Origin: Promethearchaeota archaeon
GTDB lineage: Archaea; Asgardarchaeota; Lokiarchaeia; Sigynarchaeales; SOKP01
Length of the DNA: 20,465 bases
Direction: 5' to 3'
NCBI GenBank assembly: GCA_016839845.1
Contig: JAEOTL010000485.1
Coordinates: 1-20,465, forward strand
The notes under the pieces: model-generated
The model's database searches: none
The model's input: only the letters and a program-made list of their open reading frames with translations
What the model was told of the DNA's origin: nothing
Position numbers and translations under genes: made by a program
Shown here: piece by piece, positions 6,465-14,225 of the stretch
Layout of the letters: every line of letters begins with the position of its first letter
Numbering within the stretch: position 1 is the first letter of the stretch

Positions 6465-7154
6465 CTACTGAAATCCGTTCTTAGTTAAAGTTGAAGTAAA
6501 GCTTATACTTTGATCTGAATCGTGTACTTTAAGAGTAAAATTTCTCTTATTATCTATCTCTAATCGCTCAATTTTAATATCAAATGATACCCAGTATTCC
6601 ATTACATTACCACCGCTCTGGACTTCGATTGTTTCATCATTTTCTCGTTTGTGGACTTTTTCATTTATAATTAGTATATCTACACCATAGGTTGTGTTAA
6701 GATAGAAGAGGTTTGCTAAAATTTGATTTAGTCTATAATTTAGATTATAATTTCTCTCTTTTTTTTCTCTATTCACTTTTAATCTGTATAAATCTGTTAG
6801 TGAATCGATAATTATCATTTTATATGGATTTTTTGGGGTATTTAGAGTTTTTAATATAAGAAACTCCAAATTAAATACAATTTTATACATCTCATCAAAA
6901 TCTATTAGTTCGATAAATTGTATGTTTCTAAAGGTTTCTTCAGATTTCCCTAAGATATTCAGCACTTTCTCAGCAGGAAAAATTGGTTTTGTATAAAAAT
7001 AAAGTATTAGCTGGTTGTTAATCATTGATTTTAATGCTGTTTGAAGGGCAAACGTTGTTTTTCCGACACCAAATTCACCCCATATGGAGATAATACCATT
7101 TGAAATTTCAGTATTTCTAAAGAATCTATCTAATCTTGAAAGCGGGAAGATCAT
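6465..7154 (-). CDS. radB: RadB-like RecA-family ATPase
   Basis: The 229-residue protein is about the length of archaeal RadB (around 220-230). It has a Walker A GEFGVGKT (26-33), a Walker B MIIIDS (113-118) after strands typical of the RecA core, a KEK-rich segment (129-134), LIINEKV at the strand-4 position (161-167), and a late VQSGGNVMEYW (178-188) that resembles RadB's GG-x-x-x-EHW element. The N-terminal HhH DNA-binding domain of RadA is missing. RadB is an accessory in archaeal homologous recombination that interacts with RadA and Holliday-junction enzymes (family knowledge). The gene is divergent from a predicted RuvC-like protein, which supports a recombination role. A gap of 106 bases precedes trm1, so the two could share a transcript. 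A KaiC-like or other RecA-superfamily signalling ATPase is the main alternative. Confidence 0.68.
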   Translation of the reverse strand: MIFPLSRLDRFFRNTEISNGIISIWGEFGVGKTTFALQTALKSMINNQLILYFYTKPIFPAEKVLNILGKSEETFRNIQFIELIDFDEMYKIVFNLEFLILKTLNTPKNPYKMIIIDSLTDLYRLKVNREKKERNYNLNYRLNQILANLFYLNTTYGVDILIINEKVHKRENDETIEVQSGGNVMEYWVSFDIKIERLEIDNKRNFTLKVHDSDQSISFTSTLTKNGFQ

Positions 7155-7202
7155 TTAATTAAAATTAATTTATTTATTTTATCTAATACTTATTATTATA
7201 GT
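7155..7202. promoter_or_regulatory. Compact divergent promoter between radB-like and RuvC-like genes
   Basis: Only 48 bases, almost entirely A and T, separate the two starts. The plus strand holds ATTTATTTATTTTA around 7168-7181, about 27 bases before the TTG at 7203. The minus strand reads AAAATAAATAAATTAA over the same bases, about 20 before the ATG at 7154. The two TATA elements therefore overlap, and both messages would be leaderless or nearly so. Confidence 0.4.
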
Positions 7203-8048
7203 TTGAGAAATAAAATTTTATATGTATATACGGAAAATTTGAGTTTTTTCTATAAATTAAATAAAGAACTTAATCGTTTAAATATAAAGTTTAAAATTCT
7301 TAACCAAAAATCGAAATTTCCAGATATCCCCGCTTTAATTCTCACAACCAAAAAAGAGCTTAATAATCATGAGAAAATCTATAATAAATTAAGGGTGCTG
7401 GCATATGATGATATGGAAAATTTCAGTTGTTATATTTTGAAAATAATCGCTGTGTATAGGTTAAATTTCAAAGAAAATTATTCAGAATTAACTTTTTCTA
7501 TTGATCCTGGCTCTAAAAGAATAGGAATGGTTGTTATTTTAGACGATTATTTTTTAAATTCTCATACATTTTTTGAAATGGGAGAATTTGTCCAGAGTGT
7601 TAAAGATTATGCAAATTGTTTTAAATTCAGTAATTCAAATGATTTTAAACTTACATTTAAATTTGGAAGTGGAGTTTTACAAATTGCCCCTAATATAATA
7701 AAACTTGTTATTAGTCAGTTTGATAATAGAGCAAATTTGAAAGTTTATCTTATAGATGAATCTAAGTCTTCTAAAATCAAGATACAGAATAAAAAGAAAC
7801 TATTTAGGACGAAACATGAGTTTTCTGCTTTAATTCTAGCCTTAAGGAGCGGAATCGAAGTGAAACAACTTGACAAACTGAAAAATTATCGACATTTCAA
7901 AATACAAGAACCAAATATGGTCAACGACGATACCTCCAATGTACGTGAATTAAATAAGCCAATGAATAGTCTACGAGATATTATTGAAAAAATATTGAAT
8001 AATGAGATTTCAATAACAAAATCTTCAAAACTTCTTAACTACACCTAA
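7203..8048 (+). CDS. Predicted RuvC-like (RNase H fold) protein with an N-terminal alpha/beta domain
   Basis: I do not recognise a named family for this 281-residue protein, but its layout is informative. Residues 1-95 alternate strands and helices (ILYVYTEN ... ALILTTKKEL ... VLAYDD), like a small Rossmann or receiver-type domain. From 96 on it has FSIDPGSKRIGMVVILDD, with D101 in the IDPG-x-x-x-x-G pattern of RuvC-like RNase H folds. Next comes VYLIDES, with E186 at the second acidic position. Then RTKHEFSALILALRSG (202-217), with H205 and E206 where RuvC-like enzymes have their last catalytic motif. A nuclease or resolvase role with the divergent RadB-like protein is inferred. The start must be the TTG at 7203, since the first in-frame ATG would remove the whole first domain. 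Residues 232-281 look poorly conserved. DUF460/YqgF-like proteins are alternatives. Confidence 0.55.
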   Translation: MRNKILYVYTENLSFFYKLNKELNRLNIKFKILNQKSKFPDIPALILTTKKELNNHEKIYNKLRVLAYDDMENFSCYILKIIAVYRLNFKENYSELTFSIDPGSKRIGMVVILDDYFLNSHTFFEMGEFVQSVKDYANCFKFSNSNDFKLTFKFGSGVLQIAPNIIKLVISQFDNRANLKVYLIDESKSSKIKIQNKKKLFRTKHEFSALILALRSGIEVKQLDKLKNYRHFKIQEPNMVNDDTSNVRELNKPMNSLRDIIEKILNNEISITKSSKLLNYT

Positions 8049-8100
8049 CACGCTATGATCCAAGGTAACTAATAATCAATATAGAAAAAAGTGAACTATT

Positions 8101-9228
8101 ATGAAAAGAGTCAAGAGTATCGATGTTTTCCGAGGTTTAGGAATGGTATACATTATGGTTGGACACATGATTGACTGGTGGTCTCGTCCTGCAGATGATT
8201 GGTTATTTTTTGTGCATGTATCTCTTTTTTCTGCTCTAGGGGCTGCAGGATTTGTATTTATATCAGGTGTGAGTACAATGATTTCTTACAGAAAAAAGAC
8301 TGAAAAAGCTAAAAATTCAGGGGGATATAGTAATAAACAAATAAGAAATGAATACCTAATTAGAGGTTTTTTAGTAATCGGGCTTGGATTAGTCTATAAT
8401 TGTATTGTAGCGATACAATTCTTAGATCCTTTCGTTATTTGGAAGTGGTTTATAATATTAACTGTAGGCGTGTGTCTTGTTTTAGCTTGGCCTTTTCTGA
8501 AGACCTCAAAAACAATGAGAATAATTCTAGGTGTCTTTTTTTGGATCGTTAATCAAATTCTATTATTCGTTCTACTCCCCAATAGAGGAACTTCAAGTGG
8601 ATCTGGATTAATATTTTACATATTTTACAATTCTTTGGATCAAAATCCTATTCTGTCTTTTTTTACATTTTTCCTCATAGGAACGGTTGTGGGAGATTTA
8701 TTTTATGAATTTTCATCCGTCAATGATGGATATGAAAGAAAATTGATGTATAGAAGAAGGATATTTATTCCCCTATTTTCAAGCAGTTTGGTCCTTATTC
8801 TTACGGGATTCATGTTCCTTTTCCCAAGTTTATTTACTGAAAAAATATTAACGATTAATACGAATATTTGGTGGTTGATTTATTCGTTAGGATTGGATTT
8901 GCTAATAATCCTAATTTTCTTTTATATTGAAGAATTTAAAATTACTGAAATAAAGAAAAGCTATAGATTTCTATATTACTTCTCGTATTACTCTCTAACC
9001 CTTTTTCTTCTTCAAAATTTAAATTATTTTATATTCTATGATAAATTAAATAGTTATAATATCTTTTTTCTTATCGGAGTAACTGTCATCATCTACGGAT
9101 TAGTACTTAGGTTTATATATAAGAAATTAGGGGGAAAATTTTCTTTGAAAGTACAAATTGGGGTATTGGCAAAGTCTATCGCAAGAAATGGGAAACGAAT
9201 TACCAATCTGCGTAGATCGGGGACTTAA
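8101..9228 (+). CDS. HGSNAT/DUF1624-type membrane acyltransferase, copy 1
   Basis: The 375-residue protein is almost all hydrophobic, with about ten predicted membrane helices and a basic C-terminal tail. The N-terminus RVKSIDVFRGLGMVYIMV, then GHMIDWW with H22, and AAGFVFISGVS in the next helix follow the heparan-alpha-glucosaminide N-acetyltransferase catalytic domain family (PF07786/DUF1624). Its eukaryotic member moves an acetyl group from cytosolic acetyl-CoA across the membrane onto a glucosamine end. Here a cell-surface or lipid-linked sugar is the likely acceptor (inference). Unlike copies 2 and 3, which have His in the late SHN/AHN motif, this copy has Gln305 (LLQN), so it may differ in activity or substrate. 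A GTGA precedes the ATG by about seven bases. It is the first of three tandem paralogues on the plus strand. Confidence 0.75.
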   Translation: MKRVKSIDVFRGLGMVYIMVGHMIDWWSRPADDWLFFVHVSLFSALGAAGFVFISGVSTMISYRKKTEKAKNSGGYSNKQIRNEYLIRGFLVIGLGLVYNCIVAIQFLDPFVIWKWFIILTVGVCLVLAWPFLKTSKTMRIILGVFFWIVNQILLFVLLPNRGTSSGSGLIFYIFYNSLDQNPILSFFTFFLIGTVVGDLFYEFSSVNDGYERKLMYRRRIFIPLFSSSLVLILTGFMFLFPSLFTEKILTINTNIWWLIYSLGLDLLIILIFFYIEEFKITEIKKSYRFLYYFSYYSLTLFLLQNLNYFIFYDKLNSYNIFFLIGVTVIIYGLVLRFIYKKLGGKFSLKVQIGVLAKSIARNGKRITNLRRSGT

Positions 9229-9301
9229 TTGATTTATTTAAAGCTTAAAACTAGAAAACAAAAATCATTTAAATAACAAGCGGGTATTATCAATATTAAA
9301 G

Positions 9302-9319
9302 TTTTAAGGAAATCCTAAA
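9302..9319. repeat. Near-palindrome upstream of acyltransferase copy 2
   Basis: An AGGA-AA-TCCT core (9307-9316) flanked by TTTT and AAAA forms a nearly symmetric site about 25 bases before the ATG at 9341. It lies downstream of a TATA-like TTTAAATAA around 9270, so it may be an operator or a short leader hairpin. The evidence is symmetry only. Confidence 0.3.
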
Positions 9320-9340
9320 ATTAATTATTAGTTTATTCCA

Positions 9341-10426
9341 ATGGAAAGGTTAAAGAGCATTGATATCTTTCGGGGTTTCATGATATTTGGGATGCTTTTC
9401 ACCCATTTAAGAGATTGGTGGGTTATTGGGGGATCTAATTCGATTCTGAATTATTGTACTCGACAATTTACGGATAGAATATTCGGATCTGGATTTTTAT
9501 TTATCGCCGGGGTAAGTGTTTATATTTCATATTCTAATCGCTTAAAAAAGAGTACAGAATATGGTCAAAAATTGATTAGAAGTGAATATTTTATTAGATC
9601 GGCATTAATATTGCTTGTAGCAACACTCTACAACATTTTCGTCGCGATAATGTATTTGGACGTAAGTTTGATTTGGACCTGGTTTGTACTATTTTCCATA
9701 GCTATTTCACTTTTCATAGTTTGGCCCCTCTTGAAAACACCGAAATCGTTCCGTGTATTTATAGCGATTATTATTTTACTCATTAATGAATCCCTTTTAA
9801 GGTTTTTAGCACCCTATGAGGGAACACCTACTATCAACGGTGTTCTTTATCATCTTCTTTTTAATTCATTAGATTTAGATCCAATTTTATCTAGTTTCTG
9901 TTTTTTGCTTATAGGGACGGTTATTGGGAACATTATTACAGATTTGAATAATTCTGAGGATCAGATTAGGAGGAAAAAAATACTTAGAAACCAGCTATTG
10001 CTCCCTTGTTTCATTTGTGGATTAATGTTAATTCTTTATACTTTTATCTTCATCTTTCCTCCTTTTTTTCATAATATTGGGTTTAATTGGGTTTTCTATG
10101 CTATGGGTGCTTGTTTGATTTTTTTAGCAGCATTAATACTTGCAGAAGAAATAGGAATTTTTTCAACAAATAGGAGTTATAGGTTTCTTTACTACTTCTC
10201 TTTTTATTCCCTTCTAGTATATCTTTCTCATAATATACTTTTTTTTGTGTTTAATGAGCTATTGAATTTCTATAATTTCTGGCTTTTCTTTTCGGGAGTT
10301 GTTATTATAATTGGACTAGTACTAAGGAGAGTGTATAAAAAGTGGGGTCCTAAGGCTGCCTTAAAAATTAGGCTTAGTAAATATGCTACGAGAATTGCTC
10401 TAAACCTTATTAATGAAAAGCAGTAA
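9341..10426 (+). CDS. HGSNAT/DUF1624-type membrane acyltransferase, copy 2
   Basis: The 361-residue multi-pass protein parallels copy 1 from end to end: RLKSIDIFRGFMIFGML, THLRDWW with H22, SGFLFIAGVS, TWFVLFSIAIS, WPLLKTPKSFR, SYRFLYYFSFYSL and a basic C-terminus YKKWGPKAALK. The conserved arginine and histidine of the first helix and the RDWW motif are those expected of the DUF1624/HGSNAT family; a late SHN motif contains H297. About ten helices are predicted, so it sits in the cytoplasmic membrane, probably acylating an external sugar. A 112-base gap with its own TATA-like sequence separates it from copy 1, so each copy may be separately transcribed. Acceptor and acyl donor are unknown. 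Loops differ from the other copies most around residues 200-215 and 235-250, suggesting divergence after duplication. Confidence 0.75.
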   Translation: MERLKSIDIFRGFMIFGMLFTHLRDWWVIGGSNSILNYCTRQFTDRIFGSGFLFIAGVSVYISYSNRLKKSTEYGQKLIRSEYFIRSALILLVATLYNIFVAIMYLDVSLIWTWFVLFSIAISLFIVWPLLKTPKSFRVFIAIIILLINESLLRFLAPYEGTPTINGVLYHLLFNSLDLDPILSSFCFLLIGTVIGNIITDLNNSEDQIRRKKILRNQLLLPCFICGLMLILYTFIFIFPPFFHNIGFNWVFYAMGACLIFLAALILAEEIGIFSTNRSYRFLYYFSFYSLLVYLSHNILFFVFNELLNFYNFWLFFSGVVIIIGLVLRRVYKKWGPKAALKIRLSKYATRIALNLINEKQ

Positions 10427-10450
10427 TTTATTAAACATATATAATATTTG

Positions 10451-10475
10451 GTTTTTTATTATAAGATTTAAAAAA
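10451..10475 (+). promoter_or_regulatory. T-tract after copy 2 and TATA-like box before copy 3
   Basis: GGTTTTTTATTATAAG at 10450-10465 could end the copy 2 message. The following AGATTTAAAAAAC (10463-10475) is TATA-like and lies about 40 bases before the ATG at 10513, predicting a leader of about 15 bases. The two elements nearly touch. Confidence 0.35.
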
Positions 10476-10512
10476 CTCAATATTAAGATTCCACTTAGTA
10501 AATAAACTTACA

Positions 10513-11607
10513 ATGGAAACTCAAAGATTAAAAAGTATTGATACTTTTCGCGGATTATGTATGGTTTGGATGGTGCTCACGCATCTAATTGATTGGTGGC
10601 TTATTAGCGCCTATAATTGGTTACATAGTGCTACAATAATGATTTTAGATCCAATAGGCGCTTCAGGCTTTCTGTTCATCTCTGGGGTTAGTATTTCTTT
10701 ATCTTATAGGCGCAGACTCATGAGAGTGAATGACTCCAAGGATTATAATCGAAAAACTATGAGAAATTCATACCTATTAAGGGCTCTACTTGTTTTCTTT
10801 ATAGCAATTATGTATAACTCTTTTATTGCGATACCTTTAAAAGATCCTTCTTGGATATGGACTTGGTTTGTCCTATTAACAGCCGCAGTCTCTCTTTTTT
10901 TAGGTTGGCCCCTATTAAAGACTTCAAGACTGTTCAGAATTATTATTGGGATCTTATTTTGGGTATCAAATCAAATTCTTAAAGTTGTTTTAATACCTTA
11001 CCAAGGTGTCCCTAATTTATATGGGATACTATTTCATTTCTTTTATCATAATATTTCTCAGGATCCTATATTAGTATTCTTTCCCTTTTTCTTGTTTGGA
11101 ACGGTTTTAGGAGACACACTTTTTACTACGATTTTTTCGAATCAGAGTGAAGAAGACGATAGAAGAACCTTTTTGCAAAAATTCTTAAAACCTACTGCCA
11201 CGATTGGATCAGTTTTAATTATTTCAGGCATCCTCTTAGACTTCCCTGCATTTTTATTTAGGCAGAGTTTGTCTTGGACAATCTATTCCCTAGGTATTGA
11301 CATATTATTACTTTCGTTGTTGATATCTATTGAGAAATTTAACATAATCCGAGTTAATAAGAGTTATAAATTTCTTTTTTACTATTCATATTATTCTTTA
11401 ACGATTTATTTGGCTCATAATTTGTTGTTCTTTGTATTATTTGAAAAGTTAAATGTAATTACTATATGGATAGCTGTAATTGTAACATATATTCTGATAA
11501 CCCTTCTTTTTCGGATAATTTATAAGAAACTGAACTCACGAGCATCTCTGAAAGCACAAATTGGTAGGATATCGTTATTTCTGACTAGAAAACTTCAAAG
11601 ATCTTAA
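10513..11607 (+). CDS. HGSNAT/DUF1624-type membrane acyltransferase, copy 3
   Basis: The 364-residue protein is the third tandem paralogue. It has RLKSIDTFRGLCMVWMVL, THLIDWW with H24, GASGFLFISGVS, TWFVLLTAAVS, WPLLKTSRLFR, SYKFLFYYSYYSL and an AHN motif with H302. Predicted topology is about ten helices with a short cytoplasmic N-terminus and a basic tail (YKKLNSRASLKAQIG), nearly the same tail as copy 1 (GGKFSLKVQIG). It shares features of both other copies: the histidine of copy 2 and the tail of copy 1. An acyl-transfer role on surface glycans is inferred from the family; a role as a plain membrane protein without catalysis cannot be excluded. It ends 30 bases from the convergent DUF362 gene. 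Confidence 0.75.
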   Translation: METQRLKSIDTFRGLCMVWMVLTHLIDWWLISAYNWLHSATIMILDPIGASGFLFISGVSISLSYRRRLMRVNDSKDYNRKTMRNSYLLRALLVFFIAIMYNSFIAIPLKDPSWIWTWFVLLTAAVSLFLGWPLLKTSRLFRIIIGILFWVSNQILKVVLIPYQGVPNLYGILFHFFYHNISQDPILVFFPFFLFGTVLGDTLFTTIFSNQSEEDDRRTFLQKFLKPTATIGSVLIISGILLDFPAFLFRQSLSWTIYSLGIDILLLSLLISIEKFNIIRVNKSYKFLFYYSYYSLTIYLAHNLLFFVLFEKLNVITIWIAVIVTYILITLLFRIIYKKLNSRASLKAQIGRISLFLTRKLQRS

Positions 11608-11637
11608 AATTCAAAGAAAGTAAGATCTGTATTTGAG

Positions 11638-12810
11638 TTATTTACTTGGGTATTGTTTGAATAATTTTCCCCATTCTGTTTTGAAAAATTCGTTTATACG
11701 ACGTTTTCCAATTGTAGGATACCAAAGCATATCGTGAAAGATCATTGATGCGTAAGTTGGGGCTAAAAAAAAGAAGTCATTTCTAAAGAGGGGATATAAA
11801 AAATGTAAAGGTCCCTTTCTTACCATCTGATCCCCCCATATAACGAGACTTCGTTTAACTTTAAAATTCCAATTAATACGGGATACATCGCTCCCAATTA
11901 TTTCAATTTGATCAAAATCTCCACATCCCAGACCTTCTTCATGGGCCAATTGAATAGCAGGTAGTTTCATTGGCTCAAAACCTAACATTTTGGCGACAAC
12001 GGTGTCAACTGCTACTTGGTCATACCCGGCTAGCAAGTAATTTTTAATCCGGGGGATCATGGTTCTTGGACCTGCCCCATCCCCACACACAGAACCATCT
12101 ACAACCGAAAAGATCTCGGGGTGGATTTGTTTCTGAATAATTAAAAGATCAACGAGAACTTCAGACATATATTGATGAGAAAAATGCCTTCTTTTTGTTA
12201 ATAACCCACCAAACGCATTTTTCATAGCACAAGTTATCCCACCATTTTTTAACTCTCCGGAAGTTTCTTTTAAATCCCCTCCCATAGCACCAGTATGACC
12301 ATGGGTTTTCATTGTTGGGAGATGAATTATTGGCTTACCAACATAGAATTCTGGTATCTTAAATCCTTCAGGGAATATTTTTGAATCTAGAGCGAGCAAT
12401 TTTTTATTTTTCAAAGATAAAAACTTTGGTCGGAGCGATTCATAAGGAACGAACGAAATTCTTGTCAATGGCACAAACCAAGAGCCCAATTCCTTAATGA
12501 TAGGAGACCATTTATTTTCCTTTAAGCCTTTCTCTATATTTGTGACCACCGTTCTATTTTCAGCAGTAAAGAGATTCTTGGGATCATACCCATCATTAAT
12601 CATTGTTCTCAAAACTCCATCAACTTGCCAAGGAGGGCTAGAACATGCCGGGAAAAACTTAGACCAGCTTAAGTTTAATTTAATAATAATTTTTGCATCT
12701 TTCTTATAACGATCTTGGTAATTTGCCATGTGCATTAATTTCTGGTAATCATTTAAAACAGTCTTAGGGGTTGTTTTAACAATGAATATCTGAGAATTCT
12801 GTATTGTCAT
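11638..12810 (-). CDS. DUF362 domain protein
   Basis: The 390-residue soluble protein belongs to the uncharacterised DUF362 family (COG2006). Visible motifs are IIIKLNLSWS (41-50), PPWQVDGVLRTM (59-70), HLPTMKTHGHTGAM (163-176), the CAMKNAFGG element (194-202) matching the family's GA-x-KN-x-FG, SVVDGSVCGDGAGP (235-248), and AGYDQVAVDTVVAKMLGF (261-278) followed by GLGCGDFDQIEIIG. Many members add an iron-sulphur ferredoxin domain; here there is no clustered cysteine domain, and the C-terminus (about 310-390) is aromatic-rich without membrane helices. The biochemical function of the family is not settled, so I assign none. Two residues of the family pattern, D238 and D269, are candidate metal or substrate ligands. 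The gene has its own AT-rich promoter and follows the opp operon on the same strand after a U-tract. Confidence 0.85.
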   Translation of the reverse strand: MTIQNSQIFIVKTTPKTVLNDYQKLMHMANYQDRYKKDAKIIIKLNLSWSKFFPACSSPPWQVDGVLRTMINDGYDPKNLFTAENRTVVTNIEKGLKENKWSPIIKELGSWFVPLTRISFVPYESLRPKFLSLKNKKLLALDSKIFPEGFKIPEFYVGKPIIHLPTMKTHGHTGAMGGDLKETSGELKNGGITCAMKNAFGGLLTKRRHFSHQYMSEVLVDLLIIQKQIHPEIFSVVDGSVCGDGAGPRTMIPRIKNYLLAGYDQVAVDTVVAKMLGFEPMKLPAIQLAHEEGLGCGDFDQIEIIGSDVSRINWNFKVKRSLVIWGDQMVRKGPLHFLYPLFRNDFFFLAPTYASMIFHDMLWYPTIGKRRINEFFKTEWGKLFKQYPSK

Positions 12811-12856
12811 TATACGCAGATATAAGTAAAATAAATTTATTTATTGAACTTTAAAT

Positions 12857-12871
12857 TTAATTAGTAATTAA
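12857..12871. repeat. Perfect 7-base inverted repeat upstream of the DUF362 gene
   Basis: TTAATTA-G-TAATTAA is a perfect palindrome around a central base, 47-61 bases upstream of the DUF362 start codon and just beyond its TATA-like region. It may be a regulator site, though chance symmetry is common in such AT-rich DNA. Confidence 0.3.
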
Positions 12872-12930
12872 ACCTACAAAAACTTAATTCTGAAGAAGAG
12901 GATTAAGGTTAGTAATAAGGATAAATAATC

Positions 12931-12940
12931 AAAAAAAAAA
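12931..12940 (-). terminator. U10 terminator directly after oppF
   Basis: Ten consecutive T on the minus strand begin right after the oppF stop codon, followed by GATTATTTATCC. Such U-tracts act as archaeal intrinsic terminators, so the opp transcript probably ends here and does not run on into the DUF362 gene. Confidence 0.6.
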
Positions 12941-14209
12941 TTAATCAGAAATAAAATCCATTCCCTTGTATGATTTACTTTCTTTCTTAAAGGGGAGACA
13001 CATCATATAATGTTCTCCTCCTAGGTGGATTTGTGTTGGGTCATCAACACCACATCCGATATGTTCCCCTTTTTCTTGGCATCTGGGGTGAAAGGGACAT
13101 CCTTCTGGTGGATTTATAGGGCTTGGAACATCTCCTTCCAATATAATTCTATTTGCTTTTGAACTTGGATCGAAAGTAGGACGCGCCGATAATAAAGCTT
13201 TAGAGTAGGGATGTGATGGATTATAAAATACCTCGTTGATTGTCCCAGTTTCTACGAACTTCCCCAAATACATTACAGCTATGTTATCTGCAATATGTTG
13301 TACAACACTTAGATCATGTGTTATGAATAAGAAAGATAAATTAAATTTCTTTTGGAGATCTTTCAGCAAATTCAAGATTTGGGCTTGGACAGAAACATCA
13401 AGAGCTGAAGTTGGCTCATCTAATATAATTATCTCTGGATTACATGCTAAAGCTCTGGCAATAACAATCCTTTGTTTCTGACCGCCAGAGAATTCATGAG
13501 GGTATCGATCTAGATGTTCTGCTTTCATTGAAACTGTTTCAAGTAGTTCAAGAACTCGTCGTCGAATTACAGTTCTTTTAGTTAGACCCTCTAAGATCCG
13601 TAGGGGTTCACCAATAATATTTACAATTTTCCATCGGGGATTTAAGGATGAATCGGGATCTTGAAAAACCATTTGAACTTTCTTTCGAAAGAACTTTTCC
13701 ATATATAAATCATTATAGATATCTCTTGCCTTACGTTTCATGCGTAAATAGTATTTTCGAATGAATTTTGGTGTTCTTGAAACGGGATTATCAAATCTCT
13801 GTGGATTTTCCTTATAGATATTGGCTATTCCAGCAAGAAAGAGAGTTTTAAACCTTCTCACGAGTTTTTCCCAAATTCCTTGAACCCTTCCTGGATCAAT
13901 TCTTCGGTCACCATAGAAAATTTTTCCTTCTGTATTTGGGACAAGATTTAAAAGTGTATTGCCTATAGTAGTTTTTCCACATCCACTCTCTCCTACAAGC
14001 CCCAACGTTTTTCTCTTGTAGAGTTTAAATGAGACACCATCAACTGCTTTTACGTATCCAATTTTTCGTTTAAATAATCCCCCGAGAATTGGATAATATG
14101 TTTTAAGATTTTCAATTGATAGGATCTCCTCATCTTCTTTTTTAGATGCTGAGCTATTGTCTAATTTCATATCCTTTGTTTGTTCTCTTCCGACTGTCAT
14201 TTTTTTCAT
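12941..14209 (-). CDS. oppF: Oligopeptide/dipeptide ABC transporter ATPase OppF-like
   Basis: The 422-residue ATPase powers peptide-type uptake as a partner of the OppD-like protein. It shows Walker A GESGCGKT (73-80), Q-loop FQDPDSSLNPR (Q183), signature SGGQK (241-245), Walker B IILDEP (261-266), H298, and the C-terminal oligopeptide-transporter domain with C371, C377, C386 and C404, a cysteine set that may bind a [4Fe-4S] cluster as proposed for relatives. It is about 90 residues longer than usual: besides an N-terminal tail of about 30 residues, some 65-70 residues (about 104-176), basic and aromatic, separate the Walker A region from the Q-loop, where relatives have about a dozen. It is last in the operon, 16 bases after oppD. 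Substrate type (dipeptide, oligopeptide, or sugar as in some archaea) cannot be fixed. Confidence 0.92.
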   Translation of the reverse strand: MKKMTVGREQTKDMKLDNSSASKKEDEEILSIENLKTYYPILGGLFKRKIGYVKAVDGVSFKLYKRKTLGLVGESGCGKTTIGNTLLNLVPNTEGKIFYGDRRIDPGRVQGIWEKLVRRFKTLFLAGIANIYKENPQRFDNPVSRTPKFIRKYYLRMKRKARDIYNDLYMEKFFRKKVQMVFQDPDSSLNPRWKIVNIIGEPLRILEGLTKRTVIRRRVLELLETVSMKAEHLDRYPHEFSGGQKQRIVIARALACNPEIIILDEPTSALDVSVQAQILNLLKDLQKKFNLSFLFITHDLSVVQHIADNIAVMYLGKFVETGTINEVFYNPSHPYSKALLSARPTFDPSSKANRIILEGDVPSPINPPEGCPFHPRCQEKGEHIGCGVDDPTQIHLGGEHYMMCLPFKKESKSYKGMDFISD

Positions 14210-14225
14210 TTATAAGTGTTAATTA

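Noticed and set aside
8101..11607. The three similar membrane genes as an insertion or mobile element
   Set aside because: No transposase, terminal inverted repeats or target duplications; the copies are diverged at protein level, consistent with old tandem duplication.
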